From NCBI GenBank assembly GCA_947683425.1, contig CANTUQ010000055.1, forward strand, positions 11,445,501 to 11,509,500: a stretch of DNA of 64,000 bases, in the 5' to 3' direction. The first letter of the stretch is position 1, and each line of letters begins with the position of its first letter. The notes beneath the pieces were generated by a model that did not search any database, was not told the DNA's origin, and saw nothing but the letters and a program-made list of their open reading frames with translations. This document shows, piece after piece, positions 13,161-23,626 of the stretch. The translations under genes and the position numbers were made by a program. The stretch comes from Excoecaria cochinchinensis. Taxonomy: Eukaryota; Streptophyta; Magnoliopsida; Malpighiales; Euphorbiaceae.

Positions 13161-13191
13161 TCAATCAGCCCTCTCGGTTTTTCTTGATTGA
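13161..13191 (-). other. Post-pol conserved hairpin, copy in B
   Basis: Plus strand shows TCAATCA (13161-13167) and TGATTGA (13185-13191) around a loop which on the minus strand reads AGAAAAACCGAGAGGGC. The same structure with different stems occurs in C, D, F and G at a constant distance from the pol stop. Confidence 0.7.
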
Positions 13192-13334
13192 ATATTTTCT
13201 CTCAGCCTTTAGTTTTTGCAAGATAGCCTCCTTCTCATGTCAACTTGAATTTACCTCGTATGTCCAAAACACTTGGTCTTGTCTGCTAGGAGACTAAATT
13301 TCCCTCTTTTGGCGGGTGCTTTCTGATTTCTTTG

Positions 13335-13513
13335 CTGAATGATTGGGCAAGTCTCTTCTGATAGAACTGACAGTGATAATAAGCCCACAACATGTTCTCG
13401 TCTGACATGTTCAACTGCTGCCCCCGTTGCTATGCCCAGTCGGCTTTTGGAATTTGTGCTTCCATGACTACCCTTAAAGACTTGAGTTATACTTTAACCG
13501 ACAGTACTGCTCC
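13335..13513 (-). pseudogene. Element B: integrase C-terminal stub, degraded
   Basis: On the minus strand this aligns at the nucleotide level with the integrase C-terminal part of D (27715-27895): blocks for the TACCACAACCAG-type tyrosine-rich segment, the GAATGGGC block (protein EWAQ) and AAGTCTTTAAGGGTAG (protein LKSLRV) are recognisable. Frameshifts and stops abound, and nothing upstream (catalytic core, aRH, RT) remains. It ends abruptly at the inverted-repeat junction with element C at 13514. It would have encoded the DNA-binding end of integrase; it is non-functional. Confidence 0.65.
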
Positions 13514-13535
13514 CATCGTAGAAGTTCCTACGATG
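13514..13535. repeat. Inverted repeat at the B/C head-to-head junction
   Basis: CATCGTAG (13514-13521), spacer AAGTTC, CTACGATG (13528-13535). Minus-strand integrase homology (B) stops on its left side and plus-strand gag homology (C) starts within it. Confidence 0.75.
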
Positions 13536-15104
13536 AACATGATGGCCGCAATGACCTAATGCGCCGCACCACAGAACCCGCCTCCTCCTCCCATGAGACA
13601 AAATGAACGGGGGGAGGATAGAGAAGAGAGGCAAGAAGAGATTCGACCACTGCCGGTAGATTTAAGGTCAGTAGCATCGGGGGTACAGAGGAGAAGATCG
13701 GTTCAGAGGTTAGAGGATGATCGTGGAGAGGAAGATTATGAGGATAGCATTGTGTCAGAAAGGGGAAAAGCGCACCAGTCAGAGGAAACCATTTGGAAGA
13801 AAATGGAGGAGAAATTCGAGGCGGTGGCCCGAATGTTAAGTAGGGGTCAAGGAATGAATCTTAAAGATAAAGAGCTGGAAGGGGAGGATCCGATCCCATA
13901 CAATTTCAAGATGCCAGATGTTCCCAAATTCGATGGCACCTCTGACCTAACTGCCCATGTGAAGCAATATTCATTGATTATGAAAGGGACCACCTTGACG
14001 AAGAGACAGAAGGTGGAGTATTTTTGATTAAGTCTGACTGGCCCGGCTATAGACTGGTATCACGGCCTTGACCGCAGAACAAAAGAAGACTGGGATTTGC
14101 TAACGGAGGAGTTTTTGAGGCAATATGATTGTAACACGAGGATGGAAGTGACCCTCAAAGATCTAGAATTGTTGCAGCAAAAGGCTGACGAATCTTTCCA
14201 TGAGTATTTAACTCGCTGGAGGAACAGGGTGATGGAAATGAGGAAAAAGCTAGAGACTCAGGACCAGATTAGATTATTCATCAAGAACGCAAGCCCGTAT
14301 CTAAGAAAGGGGTTGAAGATGAAAGGATTAAGAGACTGGGAATCCTTGAAAGATATAGCCATCGAAGCAGAGGGAGAGTACCTGGCCCAGAAAGTAAATA
14401 ATGATAACTATGCCAAGAAGGGGAGTGTTGGTCAGGGGGCAAGTAGGCCAGCAGGTCCCAACGGTAGCGCGAGAAGGACAGTTGAGGTATCCACTACTGA
14501 CGCAACTCCGAGACATTTCTCGAATTTGGGAAGGTCTTTATTATGGGTTTTGAGGAGGTTAATGAAAGAAGGAAAGTTGCGGCCGTTACCACCTAGACCT
14601 GCCACGACTCAGGGGATGCCAGGTCATAGAAATAATGAATACTGTACTTACCACCAGCACACAGGGCATGTGACTGATGACTGCAAAGCTTTGAGGCATG
14701 CAATTCAAGACCTGATTGACTCAAAGCAAATCACAAACCCCGAGAAGAGGGAAGGCCAGAAGAAAGCCGGGTATAACAAAGTGCCCCCGCCTGTGTTCAT
14801 GATTGGGTCCAGCCTGTCCGAGGAGATTGTTTTGAGAGAGTTGTACGGCAACGATGTAAACACTATTGTCACAAGCCTCCATGAGGTGAGTGAAAAAGGG
14901 ATACCCGCTGCAGTGATCGATTGCTGGTCCACTGATGAGAGTGGAAGTGATAATGATGATGAAGGTATTGAGTTTCCTGACCCGTGGGGTTCAGAAGAGG
15001 AGGAAGCGAAAGAGCAAAGAGAAAAAATGAAGGTAGGAGTGGTGACCCGCAGTGGAAGAGTAGCGCCGGAAATAGCAAGGCCTCAGGAGCCAGTGGGAGG
15101 TTAG
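13516..15104 (+). pseudogene. gag: Element C: gag, 5'-truncated and interrupted
   Basis: Gag of a Tat-lineage element: capsid and nucleocapsid that package RNA in virus-like particles. The capsid region shows FKMPDVPKFDGTSDLTAHVK (nucleotides about 13903-13960) and LTEEFLRQYDCNTRMEVTLK, and a C-x-x-H-x4-GH-x4-C zinc knuckle (YCTYHQHTGHVTDDC, near 14645). The first roughly 60 residues are missing because the element begins at the junction near 13516. A TGA replaces a Cys codon at 14025-14027 (context YF-stop-LSLT), and the frame ends at 15102 by TAG where G reads through. It aligns with G gag over its whole length at clearly lower identity than expected for a young copy. Confidence 0.85.
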
Positions 15105-15770
15105 AAAGAGAAATAAAAGGAGCCGGAAGGGGATCAGATAGTGAAGCAGCTATAGAAGACACCGGCTCAAATTTCCATTTGGGATCTACTGAGGCAATCC
15201 CCCTCCCATAGGCAGAGATTGGTAGAAGCCTTATGTGAGACGACTATGGCTACAACGATTTCGCCCACTGAGCTGCTAGAAGTGGTGAAAGGAGGAGCTG
15301 GGGAGAATGTGGTGTTCACAAATGCCAATTTACCGGCGGAAGGCCGTAACCACAACCACCCTTTGTACATCCGGGCCAAGATCAACCAAAAGCACACTTC
15401 TTGTGTAATGGTGGATGATGGGTCATCAATCAATGTGTGCCCACAGGTAGCCATGGCAGCCTTTGGAGTGACGGGAGACATGCTAGCCAAGTCAGACTTG
15501 ACGATCACCTCTTATGATAACTCTCGCCGACATGCTTCAAGGACTTTCAAGACGGTGGTCAAGATGGGGCCAGTGGAAACTGAGGTGAAATTTGTAGTAT
15601 TGCCTATCCCTGCCAATTTCTCGGCTTTATTGGGGAGACCATGGTTCCACAAGTTGGGAGGTGTTCCCTCTACACTTCATCAGATGGTCAAGATACCGCA
15701 TAAAGGGCAGGTGGTGACCATCAAGGCTGCAAGAGAGAATCAGGTGTCAATACTCGAGATAGCGAGGTAG
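15105..15770 (+). pseudogene. pol: Element C: gag C-terminus and aspartic protease, frameshifted
   Basis: Between about 15105 and 15215 the frame shifts and returns. From 15219 the retroviral-type aspartic protease is readable: CVMVDDGSSINVCPQVAMAA (Asp-Gly-Ser active-site loop near 15409-15430) and VVLPIPANFSALLGRPWFHK near 15595-15650. The protease would cut the polyprotein. It ends at a TAG (15768) in place of the CAG found at the matching position of G (IANQPF). Inactive as a polyprotein, though the active-site residues are still present. Confidence 0.85.
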
Positions 15771-16736
15771 CCTTTCAATGGGTTCCATGTGGCTATGATC
15801 AATGAAGAAGAGACAATGGAAGGAAGCCCTCAAGTGCTAGCTATGATGAAGAGAATGTCGTTTCTCTCGAGTGCTGGGTTAGGCAAAAATTCCCAAGGGT
15901 TGCCAGAGATCATTGCCACCAAGGGCTAAAAAGACAGAAAGGGCTTGGGCTACAAAGGAGAAGTGCAGAGAAAAGTGAAGCCAACAAAGGGGATCCCTCA
16001 TGTTTGGGAAAGTTTTGTGCCAGCAGCGGCAGTCTGTGCGTATACCGTGGAAGCTAAGCCTCAGTGGGTCGACGGAAGAATCGTCCAAAGATTTGAGGTG
16101 TTCAGCGATGTTTATGATTGGGATGTCGGAGTGATCAAGCCAGCTGAAGACTTTTGGGATGAGGAGATCTTGACCAATAGAGCTGTCCGGGACAGGGAAG
16201 AGCCCGAGGAAGTTATGACCGAGGCTATGGTGGTCGCTCACGTCAAGGGAAAGGCGAAGATAAGAGAAGCTGTTCAAGAGGTCGATGAAGAGCCCCCGAT
16301 CAACCAGGATGATGCAGGACCATCAACAGTGACAGACCCGACGGGAGAAGAGGAAGAAGCCGGTTTAGATTGTCTTTTCATTCCCAAACTTTTTAATGAT
16401 GTAAATGACAATTTTAATTTTATTAATGAAATGAATGATTTTGCTTACTTGTGCGATGTTTCTGATAATTTCAATATGCATGATCATGATCATATTTCAT
16501 CCATATTTGATATTGATTCTGCTGATACTACCCCATTTAATCTTGGAACCTCGAAAAACCCGAAAGAAATTTTGATAGCATCAAACGTAACTCCTGAGCA
16601 AAGAGAAAAATTTGAGAGAATACTAAAAAAATATGAAAAGGTCTTTGCCTGGACCTACGAGGACATGCCGGGGATCGATCGGGACATCGCAGAGCACGCT
16701 ATTCTGACATATCCAGATCACAAACCTGTGAAATAG
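15771..16736 (+). pseudogene. pol: Element C: protease-RT linker and RT N-terminus
   Basis: Same frame as the previous segment. Stops occur at 15768 and 15927 (TAA in the context TKG-stop-KDRKGLGY). From 15945 the linker runs through PQWVDGRIVQRFEVF, an Asp/Asn-rich stretch (FNDVNDNFNFINEMNDFAYL) and the start of reverse transcriptase (KYEKVFAWTYEDMPGIDRDI). A CAG-to-TAG change at 16734-16736 (PVK-stop-KLRRL) ends it. The acidic linker is conserved in F and G. Confidence 0.8.
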
Positions 16737-19211
16737 AAGCTGAGAAGGCTTAGGCCAGAATGGGCAGATAAAGTAAAAGAAGAGATTCAACAACAAATTG
16801 AAGCTAAGTTTCTAGTAGAGGTGCAATATCCTACGTGGCTAGCTAATGTAGTCCCTGTGGCTAGAAAGAATTGAAAAGTGAGGGTATGCGTGGACTATTG
16901 GGATCTGAACAAGGCTTGTCCGAAGGATGATTTCCCGCTACCCCATATAGATGTGCTGATAGATAGTGCCGCTATCAGTGCAATGTATAGCTTCGTCGAT
17001 GGATATGCGGGCTATAATCAAATTCTCAACAGGATAATTGACAGGATCAAAATGGTTTTCATCCCAAAATGGGGAACATACGCCTACAGAGTAATGCCCT
17101 TTGGTCTAAAGAATGCAGGAGCTACCTATTAGAGGATGGCAACCAAGATCCTAAGTGATTTGATTTATAAGGAAGTAGAAGTGTATGTCGATGATATGAT
17201 GATCAAATCAGACACTAGAGAAGGCCATTTCAAAGCGTTGGAGAAGTTCTTCCAAAGGATAAGTAAGTATAACCTTCGATTGAATCCTAAGAAGTGCATC
17301 TTTGGGGTTACGTCGGGAAAGTTGCTGGGGCATGTGGTTAGCCAGAGGGGAATTGAGATTGACCCAGACAAGGTTAAGGCCATCAAAGAAATGCCAGTGC
17401 CGCAAAAAGAAAAGGATGTGAGAAGTTTCCTGGGCAAGTTACAGTATGTTAGCCGGTTCATCGCAAAGCTCACCTCAATATGCGAGCCAATCTTCAAGCT
17501 CCTCAGGAAAAACCAACCTGTAGTATGGAATGAGGATTGTCAGAAGGCCTTCGATACTATCAGGGAGTACCTACTGAATCCGCCCGTACTGAGGCCACCA
17601 CGACCAAATAAACCTTTGATTTTGTACCTATCCATAGAGGGCAATTCTGTAGGCGCCATGATGGCTCAGGAGGACGAGTTCGGGGTGGAATTTGCTATTT
17701 ATTACCTTAGTAAGAAGTTCTTGGAGTTTGAGATCAAGTATGCTGAAGTGGAAAAGATCTATCTCGCGGTTATCTGGGCATCCAAGAAACAAAGACACTA
17801 CTTCCATTCTTACAAGTTACAAGCAGTGGCAAAGCAGAATCCTTTAAGGTACTTACAAGAAGCGCCGTCTCTATTAGGGAAGATGGGTAGATGGCTATTG
17901 CTGCTACAAGAATTTGATGTGGAGTACGTCACTCGAAAAACCATCAAAGGACGTGCAGTTGCTGAGTTTTTGGTTGATCATCCCATCCAAGGGGATTTGT
18001 ACAAATTCAATTTTCCCGATGAAAATATAGCGGCAATCTCTATTCAAGGTTGGCAATTACACTTCGATGGGGCTGTTAACAATAAGGGGGCAGGAGTAGG
18101 AGTTATTTTGATGACCCCGTATGGCGAGAAACTCCCGTTAGCCAAAAAGTTAAGGTATAGAGCCACTAACAATGAAGCCGAGTATGAAGCATGCACTTTT
18201 GGATTAGAAGCTTTAACTGCCTTGGGGGAAAAAGGTGTAGAAGTTTTTGGAGATTCATCCTTAGTAATCAACCAGATTCGGGGCGAATGGGCTATCAAAG
18301 AAGAACGATTAGTACCGTATGTTGAATATGTGAGGGAGCTGAGCAGTTGGTTTGAGACTTGTACGTTCCATTTCGTGCCGAGGGATGGAAATCGATTGGC
18401 TGACGCGCTTGCAACTTTAGTGTCAATATGGGACAATCTGGAAGGAGTAGCCATGAGACCAGTCCTAATCTCCAGTTCTGAGAGGCCTAGCTTTGAGATC
18501 AAGCCAATAATGGAAATAGAGTTAGCGGATGGAAAGCCATGGTATTCCAATATCATAAAATACTTGAAAAGCGCGACATTTTCGAAAGAAGCTACCAAAA
18601 AAGACCAAAGGTTGATTCGCAAGTTGTCTACTCAGTTCATATGCATAAATAGGGCGTTGTACAAGAGACAGGCCGACGGTATTCAACTGAGGTGCCTAGA
18701 TGAAAAGGAGGCTCGAAGGGTGATGGAAGAAACTCATGCAGGTGTGTGTGGAGCTCATATGAATGGGTTGACACTGGCCAAGAAAATTGTGAGGCAAGGG
18801 TTTTACTGGCTCACCATGGATAATGATTATTCGAAGTATGTCAAGCGGTGCCAGCTGTGCCAGCAGTATACAGACTTGAGGCACCTGCCTGTGTCAGAAC
18901 TATATAGCTTAACGTTGCTTTGGCCGTTTGCAGCCTGGGGAATAGATATTATTGGGGAGATCCGTCCTACAGCATCCAATGGGCACAGATACATTATAGT
19001 CGCCATCGACTACTTCACCAAATGGGTAGAGGCGAAGTCTTTTAAAAAGATTGATGCACGGAATATGGCAAAATTCATTAAGAAGAGTTTGATTTGCAGA
19101 TACGGCCTTCCGCATCATGTAGTGTCTGATAACGGGGTCCAATTTATGGGAGAAACAAGGAAACTACTCGAGAAGTATGGGTTCAAGCATCACAAGTCTT
19201 CTCCATACTGA
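16737..19211 (+). pseudogene. pol: Element C: RT, RNase H, aRH and integrase core
   Basis: Reverse transcriptase with VRVCVDYWDLNKACPKDDFP, FGLKNAGATY and the catalytic VYVDDMMIK (about 17181-17210); then the old RNase H (IYYLSKKFLEFEIKYAEVEK) and the archaeal-type RNase H (HFDGAVNNKGAGVGVIL, NNEAEYEA, FGDSSLV, DALATL: all four acidic positions kept); then the integrase zinc finger (HAGVCGAHMN ... CQLCQQ) and catalytic Asp residues (GIDIIGEI, VSDNGVQF). Stops: TGA for Gly at 16873-16875, TAG for Gln at 17130-17132, TGA for Arg at 19209-19211. Most are C-to-T type, in line with deamination of methylated cytosine. Confidence 0.9.
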
Positions 19212-19748
19212 CCGCAGGCCAATGGAGCAGTAGAGGCCACTAATAAGAACATCAAAAAGATCCTAGCCAAAATGGTCCAGACTTAGGGTTAAAGGACAAC
19301 GGTTAGAACATCTACAGGTGCTACGCCGTACTCTCTGGTATATGGGATAGAAGCAGTGCTGCCAGTTGAGGTAGAGCTCAAATCATTAAGGGTAGATATG
19401 GAGGCCCAGATTCCTAAAGCTGAATGGGCACAACAAAGGTTACAACATCTGAACCTGCTGGACGAGAGCAGATTGAGAGCCTACTACCACAACTAGGTCT
19501 ATCAGAAAAGATTCACCCGGTCCTTTGGAAAAAAGGTTAAGAAGCATCCATTGAAGGAGGGAGACTTGGTGTTTAAGCAAATGAGACCTAGGGCACCGGA
19601 TATCCGAGGGAAGTTCAGACCTACCTGGGAAGGGCCATTCATCCTTAAGAAGCTACTGCCAAAAGGAGCTGCAATCCTGTCAGATAGCGATGGCAACGAA
19701 TTTAAGAAACCGGTCAACATAGACAGACTCAAAAGGTTCCACGGCTAA
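19212..19748 (+). pseudogene. pol: Element C: integrase C-terminus, deleted and interrupted
   Basis: Contains PQANGAVEATNKNIKKILAK with the third catalytic Glu, then a stop and a deletion of the segment that in G reads YKDWAEKLPFALWGYKTT (near 19285). A further CAG-to-TAG stop sits at about 19495. From 19551 the C-terminal domain is open (EGDLVFKQMRPRAPDIRGKF, then FKKPVNIDRLKRFHG) and ends at 19746-19748. No chromodomain is present, as expected for the Tat lineage. Confidence 0.85.
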
Positions 19749-20445
19749 AGACTATAAAATAAAAAGAAGAGAATAAAATGCCCGCGGGTCGAAAACCGAA
19801 AAAAGGCGGCCTTACTAAAATTGGGCGCCTCGACAGGGTGAAAACCGAAAAAAGGCATCCTGTGCAAAAGTTAGAGGCATGAGAGAAAATGTCCAATTGA
19901 GAAAACCCGAGAGGGCCAATTGGTAATAGGAGTTAATGCTATCGAAATTTGGTTTCATGAATTAATGTGGTTTACACAGTCGACTTAGTGTCAAATACTG
20001 ATTATGTATGTTGAAATTCTACGGAAAAGTACACAATTTGGTGAAATAAATAAGAATTATTCTTTTCATTTCCATCATTTCCTAGTTCTGCTTTGAAAAG
20101 AAACATAATACCCAAGAGGGTGTTCAAATTTAGACTAAACTAGGCTCTATCGCTACTCTCGCCGACTAGACGCTTAAGTCCTCGTGTCCTATTGTCAGAC
20201 GCTGGACTGAGGACCCATCTCTTGTACTCGCTGGTGGAGGACACAGAATAAGTTCCGAATCGAGGTATAAGGGTCTTCACTAGAAGTTGGCTCCACAATT
20301 CATGATAGCAAGAAGCAAAAGCAGCAGAAAAAGCTCCTCCCCGAAAGGATAATAGGACTCTTACCACATCCTGGGTCATCCCGAATTGACGAGCACATCG
20401 GGCTATAATGCAGAAGGTGGCTTGACGAAGCCCGCATAGGGGAAC
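19749..20445 (+). other. Element C: 3' region with post-pol hairpin, truncated by D
   Basis: Begins with the purine-rich AAAATAAAAAGAAGAGAATA block and two GAAAACCGAAAAAAGGC boxes shared with D, F and G. The hairpin CCAATTG (19893-19899) / CAATTGG (19917-19923) with loop AGAAAACCCGAGAGGGC follows. From 20140 the antisense accessory gene begins (see its own entry). The end of the D LTR interrupts everything at 20446, with probable target copy GGAAC at 20441-20445. Confidence 0.8.
20140..20445 (-). pseudogene. Element C: 3' part of the antisense DUF7745-like gene
   Basis: Minus-strand frame open to a stop near 20140, reading PLCGLRQATFCIIARCARQF, then GMTQDVVRVLLSFRGGAFSA and SPASDNRTRGLKRLVGES. 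It aligns without gaps to the C-terminal 100 or so residues of the antisense gene of G (48438-48740), including the same C-terminal endpoint. The two elements are old relatives, so the retained frame on the antisense strand argues that this is a real gene. It is cut by the D insertion at 20446, so the upstream part is lost or lies elsewhere. Confidence 0.7.
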
Positions 20446-21659
20446 TGTGACGTGTGTCGAACCACGATGCCTCCCGAAAGCCCGCCTTAGGGCGATCGAA
20501 AGAGGTTCATAAAAACTTGTAAGGTATTTACAAGCTGCGTCTATTTTGGGCAACAAAGAGGTTTCTTGGAGTCGCCACCCAATAGAACATTGGAAAGGGT
20601 CGTCTAGCGTCATCGAGCCTAAGACGGCCCAATAGAACATTGGGAAGGGTCATCTAGCCTCATCGAGCCTAAGACGGCGCATACATATCCATCTTGGGCT
20701 AACCAGAGAGATTTTGGAGATCTCAGCCTCTACCCCCTGTAGCCTAGGATTGTAATCGTTGAGCCCAAAGACTAGAGAAAGTTCAGGACTCCCCATTTAT
20801 TCATACCTTGGCTAAGTTTATAATCAAGTTTTGAATTTAGTATTTCATCCCATTTCTCATTCAATTTTTAATGCAATTTAAGTAAACGCATATCAAACAT
20901 ATAAATAAAGCGGTAAATAAAATAAATGAAAGCAAAATAAATTACAATAAAACTAGGGGCGGAATACAACCCCCATTTGTAAATAAAATACAACTCATGC
21001 ATAAATCGGGTTATTTATTAAAAATAAGGACATTGGTCCTCTCATGCATAATTAAAGAAAATACTTTGTAAAGTGTCAATTTATTTGAATGGAAAGCTAG
21101 GACATTGGTCCCATTTTTATTTAGAAAATAAATCAAATTAATTAATATAAATATTTTTGTGATTTTTTAATTAACGTGCATAAAAATAAATTTATTATTA
21201 CAAATTACATAATAAAAATAAAATAATGAAAGCAAAATAATGAAAACAATAAAAATTGACAACATCAAAATGGATCTTCAAATCTTCATGGGTTCCCACT
21301 TGGTATGGAAAAGACTCACACATAAAAAATAAGTGTTGAAATAAAAGAAACAAATAAAAGCCATGTTAATAATAAAAAATGAATTTAGAAATATACTATA
21401 AAAAATAAAGCAAATAAAAAAGCACCATGTATGACAAACCAATTAAAATGACATAATAAAAATATGCAATTTAACAAATTAACAATTTAACATGCATAAG
21501 CAAACATAAAATAATGATAATAGAATTCAACATGCATAAAAAAACATGAATAGAAAATGCAAACATAAAATTCAGAATGTGTAAAAATATAAAATAACAA
21601 CAACAATATCCAACATGTATAAAAAACAAAGGTAATAATAAAAATCAGCTTGTCTAAGA

Positions 21660-21786
21660 AATAACTAATAATAGTAATAATAAAAATAAACAAGAACAAG
21701 GATAATAATAATAATACTAATGATGGTAATAACTACAATAATAATAATAACATAATAATACCATAGAATATGAACAATCAAATAAC

Positions 21787-21857
<71 letters not shown>

Positions 21858-21860
21858 CAA
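21660..21860. repeat. (AAT)n microsatellite in the D LTR
   Basis: Interrupted AAT repeats from about 21660, with an uninterrupted run at 21788-21857. It lies in the T-rich zone downstream, in LTR orientation, of the conserved GAGGGTAAA motif. Confidence 0.9.
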
Positions 21861-22779
21861 AGACGATGAACAATCCAATTAAAAAAAGAAGAATAACATG
21901 AAAATAAAATAAGCCAATTATGATAAAACATGTTAAATGATGATACTAATAATATATATGAACTAAAAAAATGACAATAATATGAACATGAACAATTAAA
22001 TGAGAAATAAAAATAAGAAATAATGATATGAACAAATTAAACAAAAAAAGAAATAAGAAGTAAAAATATGAACAATTAAATAATAGATCTAAAAGAATTT
22101 ACACGATAATCAATTGAATAAAAGCAAAAGAATAAAATGAAGAATAAAATGATAGAACTAAAAGAATTTACATGTTAATTAATTAAATAAAAAGAAATGA
22201 AATTAAAAATCAAACTAAGAAATTGAGCCAAGAATGTTTACCCTCAAAATTGATCTTGAAGAAATGAAGGTAGATGATCCAATTTCTTGTCTTGATTTGA
22301 AAAAATATGATTAGAGAAAAAATAAAATATTGAAAGATAAATTTTACTCAAGAACAAACAATTAGTTTATTTGTCTTAAAGTAAAAAGTTGTCAATTGAA
22401 AATAAGAAAAATTCTCAAGAACAAAAATTATTTTTTTTGTCTCAAGAATTGCTGGAAATTCCTTTAGAAATTGAGAGAGTTTGGTTGAGAGAAGAGAGAA
22501 GAAGAAAAAAAATGTTTTCTAAAGAAAATTCCCCCCTAATTCTCTCTCCAAAATCCTTTTTATTTCCTCCAAAATTCAGATTTTTTAATTAAAGAAATTA
22601 AATTAATTTAATTCCCATAACTCAAAAAAAACAACTGAATTTGGAGAGTTGGAAGATAGAAGGATTTTTGAATTGAATTATGCAAAAAAAAATGAGTTAA
22701 AAAGCATTTAAAATGAAGAAATTATGACAAAAAAAGGGAAAAAGGGCAAAATGGGGCGTCAGGGGGCGCACTGCACTGA

Positions 22780-22905
22780 AAAGCACGGCTGTGCTTTCGA
22801 GAAAAGCACGGCTGTGCTTTCACGCACGCTCACGCAGTGCAGCGCAAAGCACAGCCTTGCTCGAAGAAGCACAGTCGTGCTTTCAAAGAAGCACAGCCGT
22901 GCTTT
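22780..22905. repeat. GC-rich hairpin cluster in the D LTR
   Basis: AAAGCAC-GGCT-GTGCTTT at 22780-22797, a second copy about 24 bp on, and two variants with AGCACAGTCGTGCTTT and AGCACAGCCGTGCTTT up to 22902. The position in the LTR corresponds to the hairpin clusters of B, F and G, but the sequence is unrelated. Confidence 0.85.
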
Positions 22906-23154
22906 TTCAGGCAGAATTTTTTTTTTTAAAATTCCTATGAAAACACAATAATTTAAAAACTAACTTTTTATCCCAAAATAATTTTTAAAACATTTTTAAA
23001 ATATTTTTAAAATACATTTTTATTCATTCCTAACAAATTAAAACGACAAGAAAATTATCACTTCCAACTTTCATTCTTTTTGCCTATTAATCGGCACATT
23101 TAATTTCATCATTGGGTAATCCTGATCAAGGCTACTCGGGACCCGGTGTCTACA

Positions 23155-23239
23155 GTTGCCCCCAATTTTGGGGAGGCTAGTGTGTGGGTGCCTAGGTGAG
23201 CCAAAATTCAGGAAAAGGAAAGAAACGCGTACCTGAAGC
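23155..23239 (-). promoter_or_regulatory. Pre-LTR block and polypurine end of D
   Basis: On the minus strand: CAGGTACGCGTTTCTTTCC, TGAATTTTGGCTCACCTAGG, then CCAAAATTGGGGGCAAC directly before the LTR. The same three boxes precede the 3' LTRs of B, E, F and G, and the last is the likely plus-strand priming site. Confidence 0.75.
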
Positions 23240-23626
23240 GGCGATCTTCCTGTTGGACGGAGTTATGATGACTGATGTTGCCGTGTTATAGGCAGGCTGT
23301 CTTTTGGTTGTAACTGGTGACGTCGTGGCCGTGCTAACCTCTTGTGGGTAATGCCGCCATCGTGCTAACTGCTGTGAATTGGTAGTGTCGTGGTCGTGCC
23401 AACCTCTTGTGGGTAGTGCCGCCATCGTGCTAACCGCTGTGAATCGGTAGTGCCGTGGTCGTGCTAACCTCTTGTGGGTAGTGCCGCCATCGTGCTAACC
23501 GCTGTGAATCGGTAGTGCCGTGGTCGTGCTAACCTCTTGTGGGTAGTGCCGCCATCGTGCTAACCGCTGTGAATTGGTAGTGCCGTGGTCATGCTAACCT
23601 CTTGTGGGTAGTGCCGCCATCGTGCT
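23240..23626. repeat. 65-bp tandem array of D, first part
   Basis: Repeats of a 65-bp unit made of two related halves (GTGCTAACCTCTTGTGGGTA... and GTGCTAACCGCTGTGAATCG...). The array is split by T3 and resumes at 26052-26135. The reverse complement of the same unit forms the array of F at 58722-59170. Confidence 0.95.

Larger units (their letters stand above)
10815..13334 (-). other. Element B: 3' untranslated region
   Basis: Minus-strand region between the integrase stub and the 3' LTR. From right to left it holds the post-pol hairpin (13161-13191), a relic of the accessory-gene intron (12595-12915), a purine/AT stretch with repeated ATGTGCG-like words (12005-12340), two tandem arrays (10930-12003) and the conserved pre-LTR block (10815-10895) with CAGGTACGCG, GGCTCA and GGGGGCAAC. 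The layout matches the 3' regions of D and F. Confidence 0.75.
20446..23154 (-). mobile_element. Element D: 3' LTR (2709 bp)
   Basis: Minus strand from TGTAGACACCGGGTCCCG (23154) to CACACGTCACA (20446). Landmarks: U5 hairpin and second primer core GGAGTCGCCA (20568-20577), stem CTTGTAA/TTACAAG (about 20514-20532), hairpin GGGG-CGGAATACAA-CCCC (20956-20973), two GGAC-ATTG-GTCC boxes (21028-21039, 21100-21111), an (AAT)n tract, the donor-like GAGGGTAAAC (intron side from 22241) and GC-rich hairpins (22780-22905). It is followed on the right by the conserved pre-LTR block, hence a 3' LTR. Inserted into the antisense gene of C. Confidence 0.85.

Noticed and set aside
14328..15508. Minus-strand frames opposite C, F and G gag-pol
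   Set aside because: Shadow frames of the coding strand; not conserved between the copies and without known domains.
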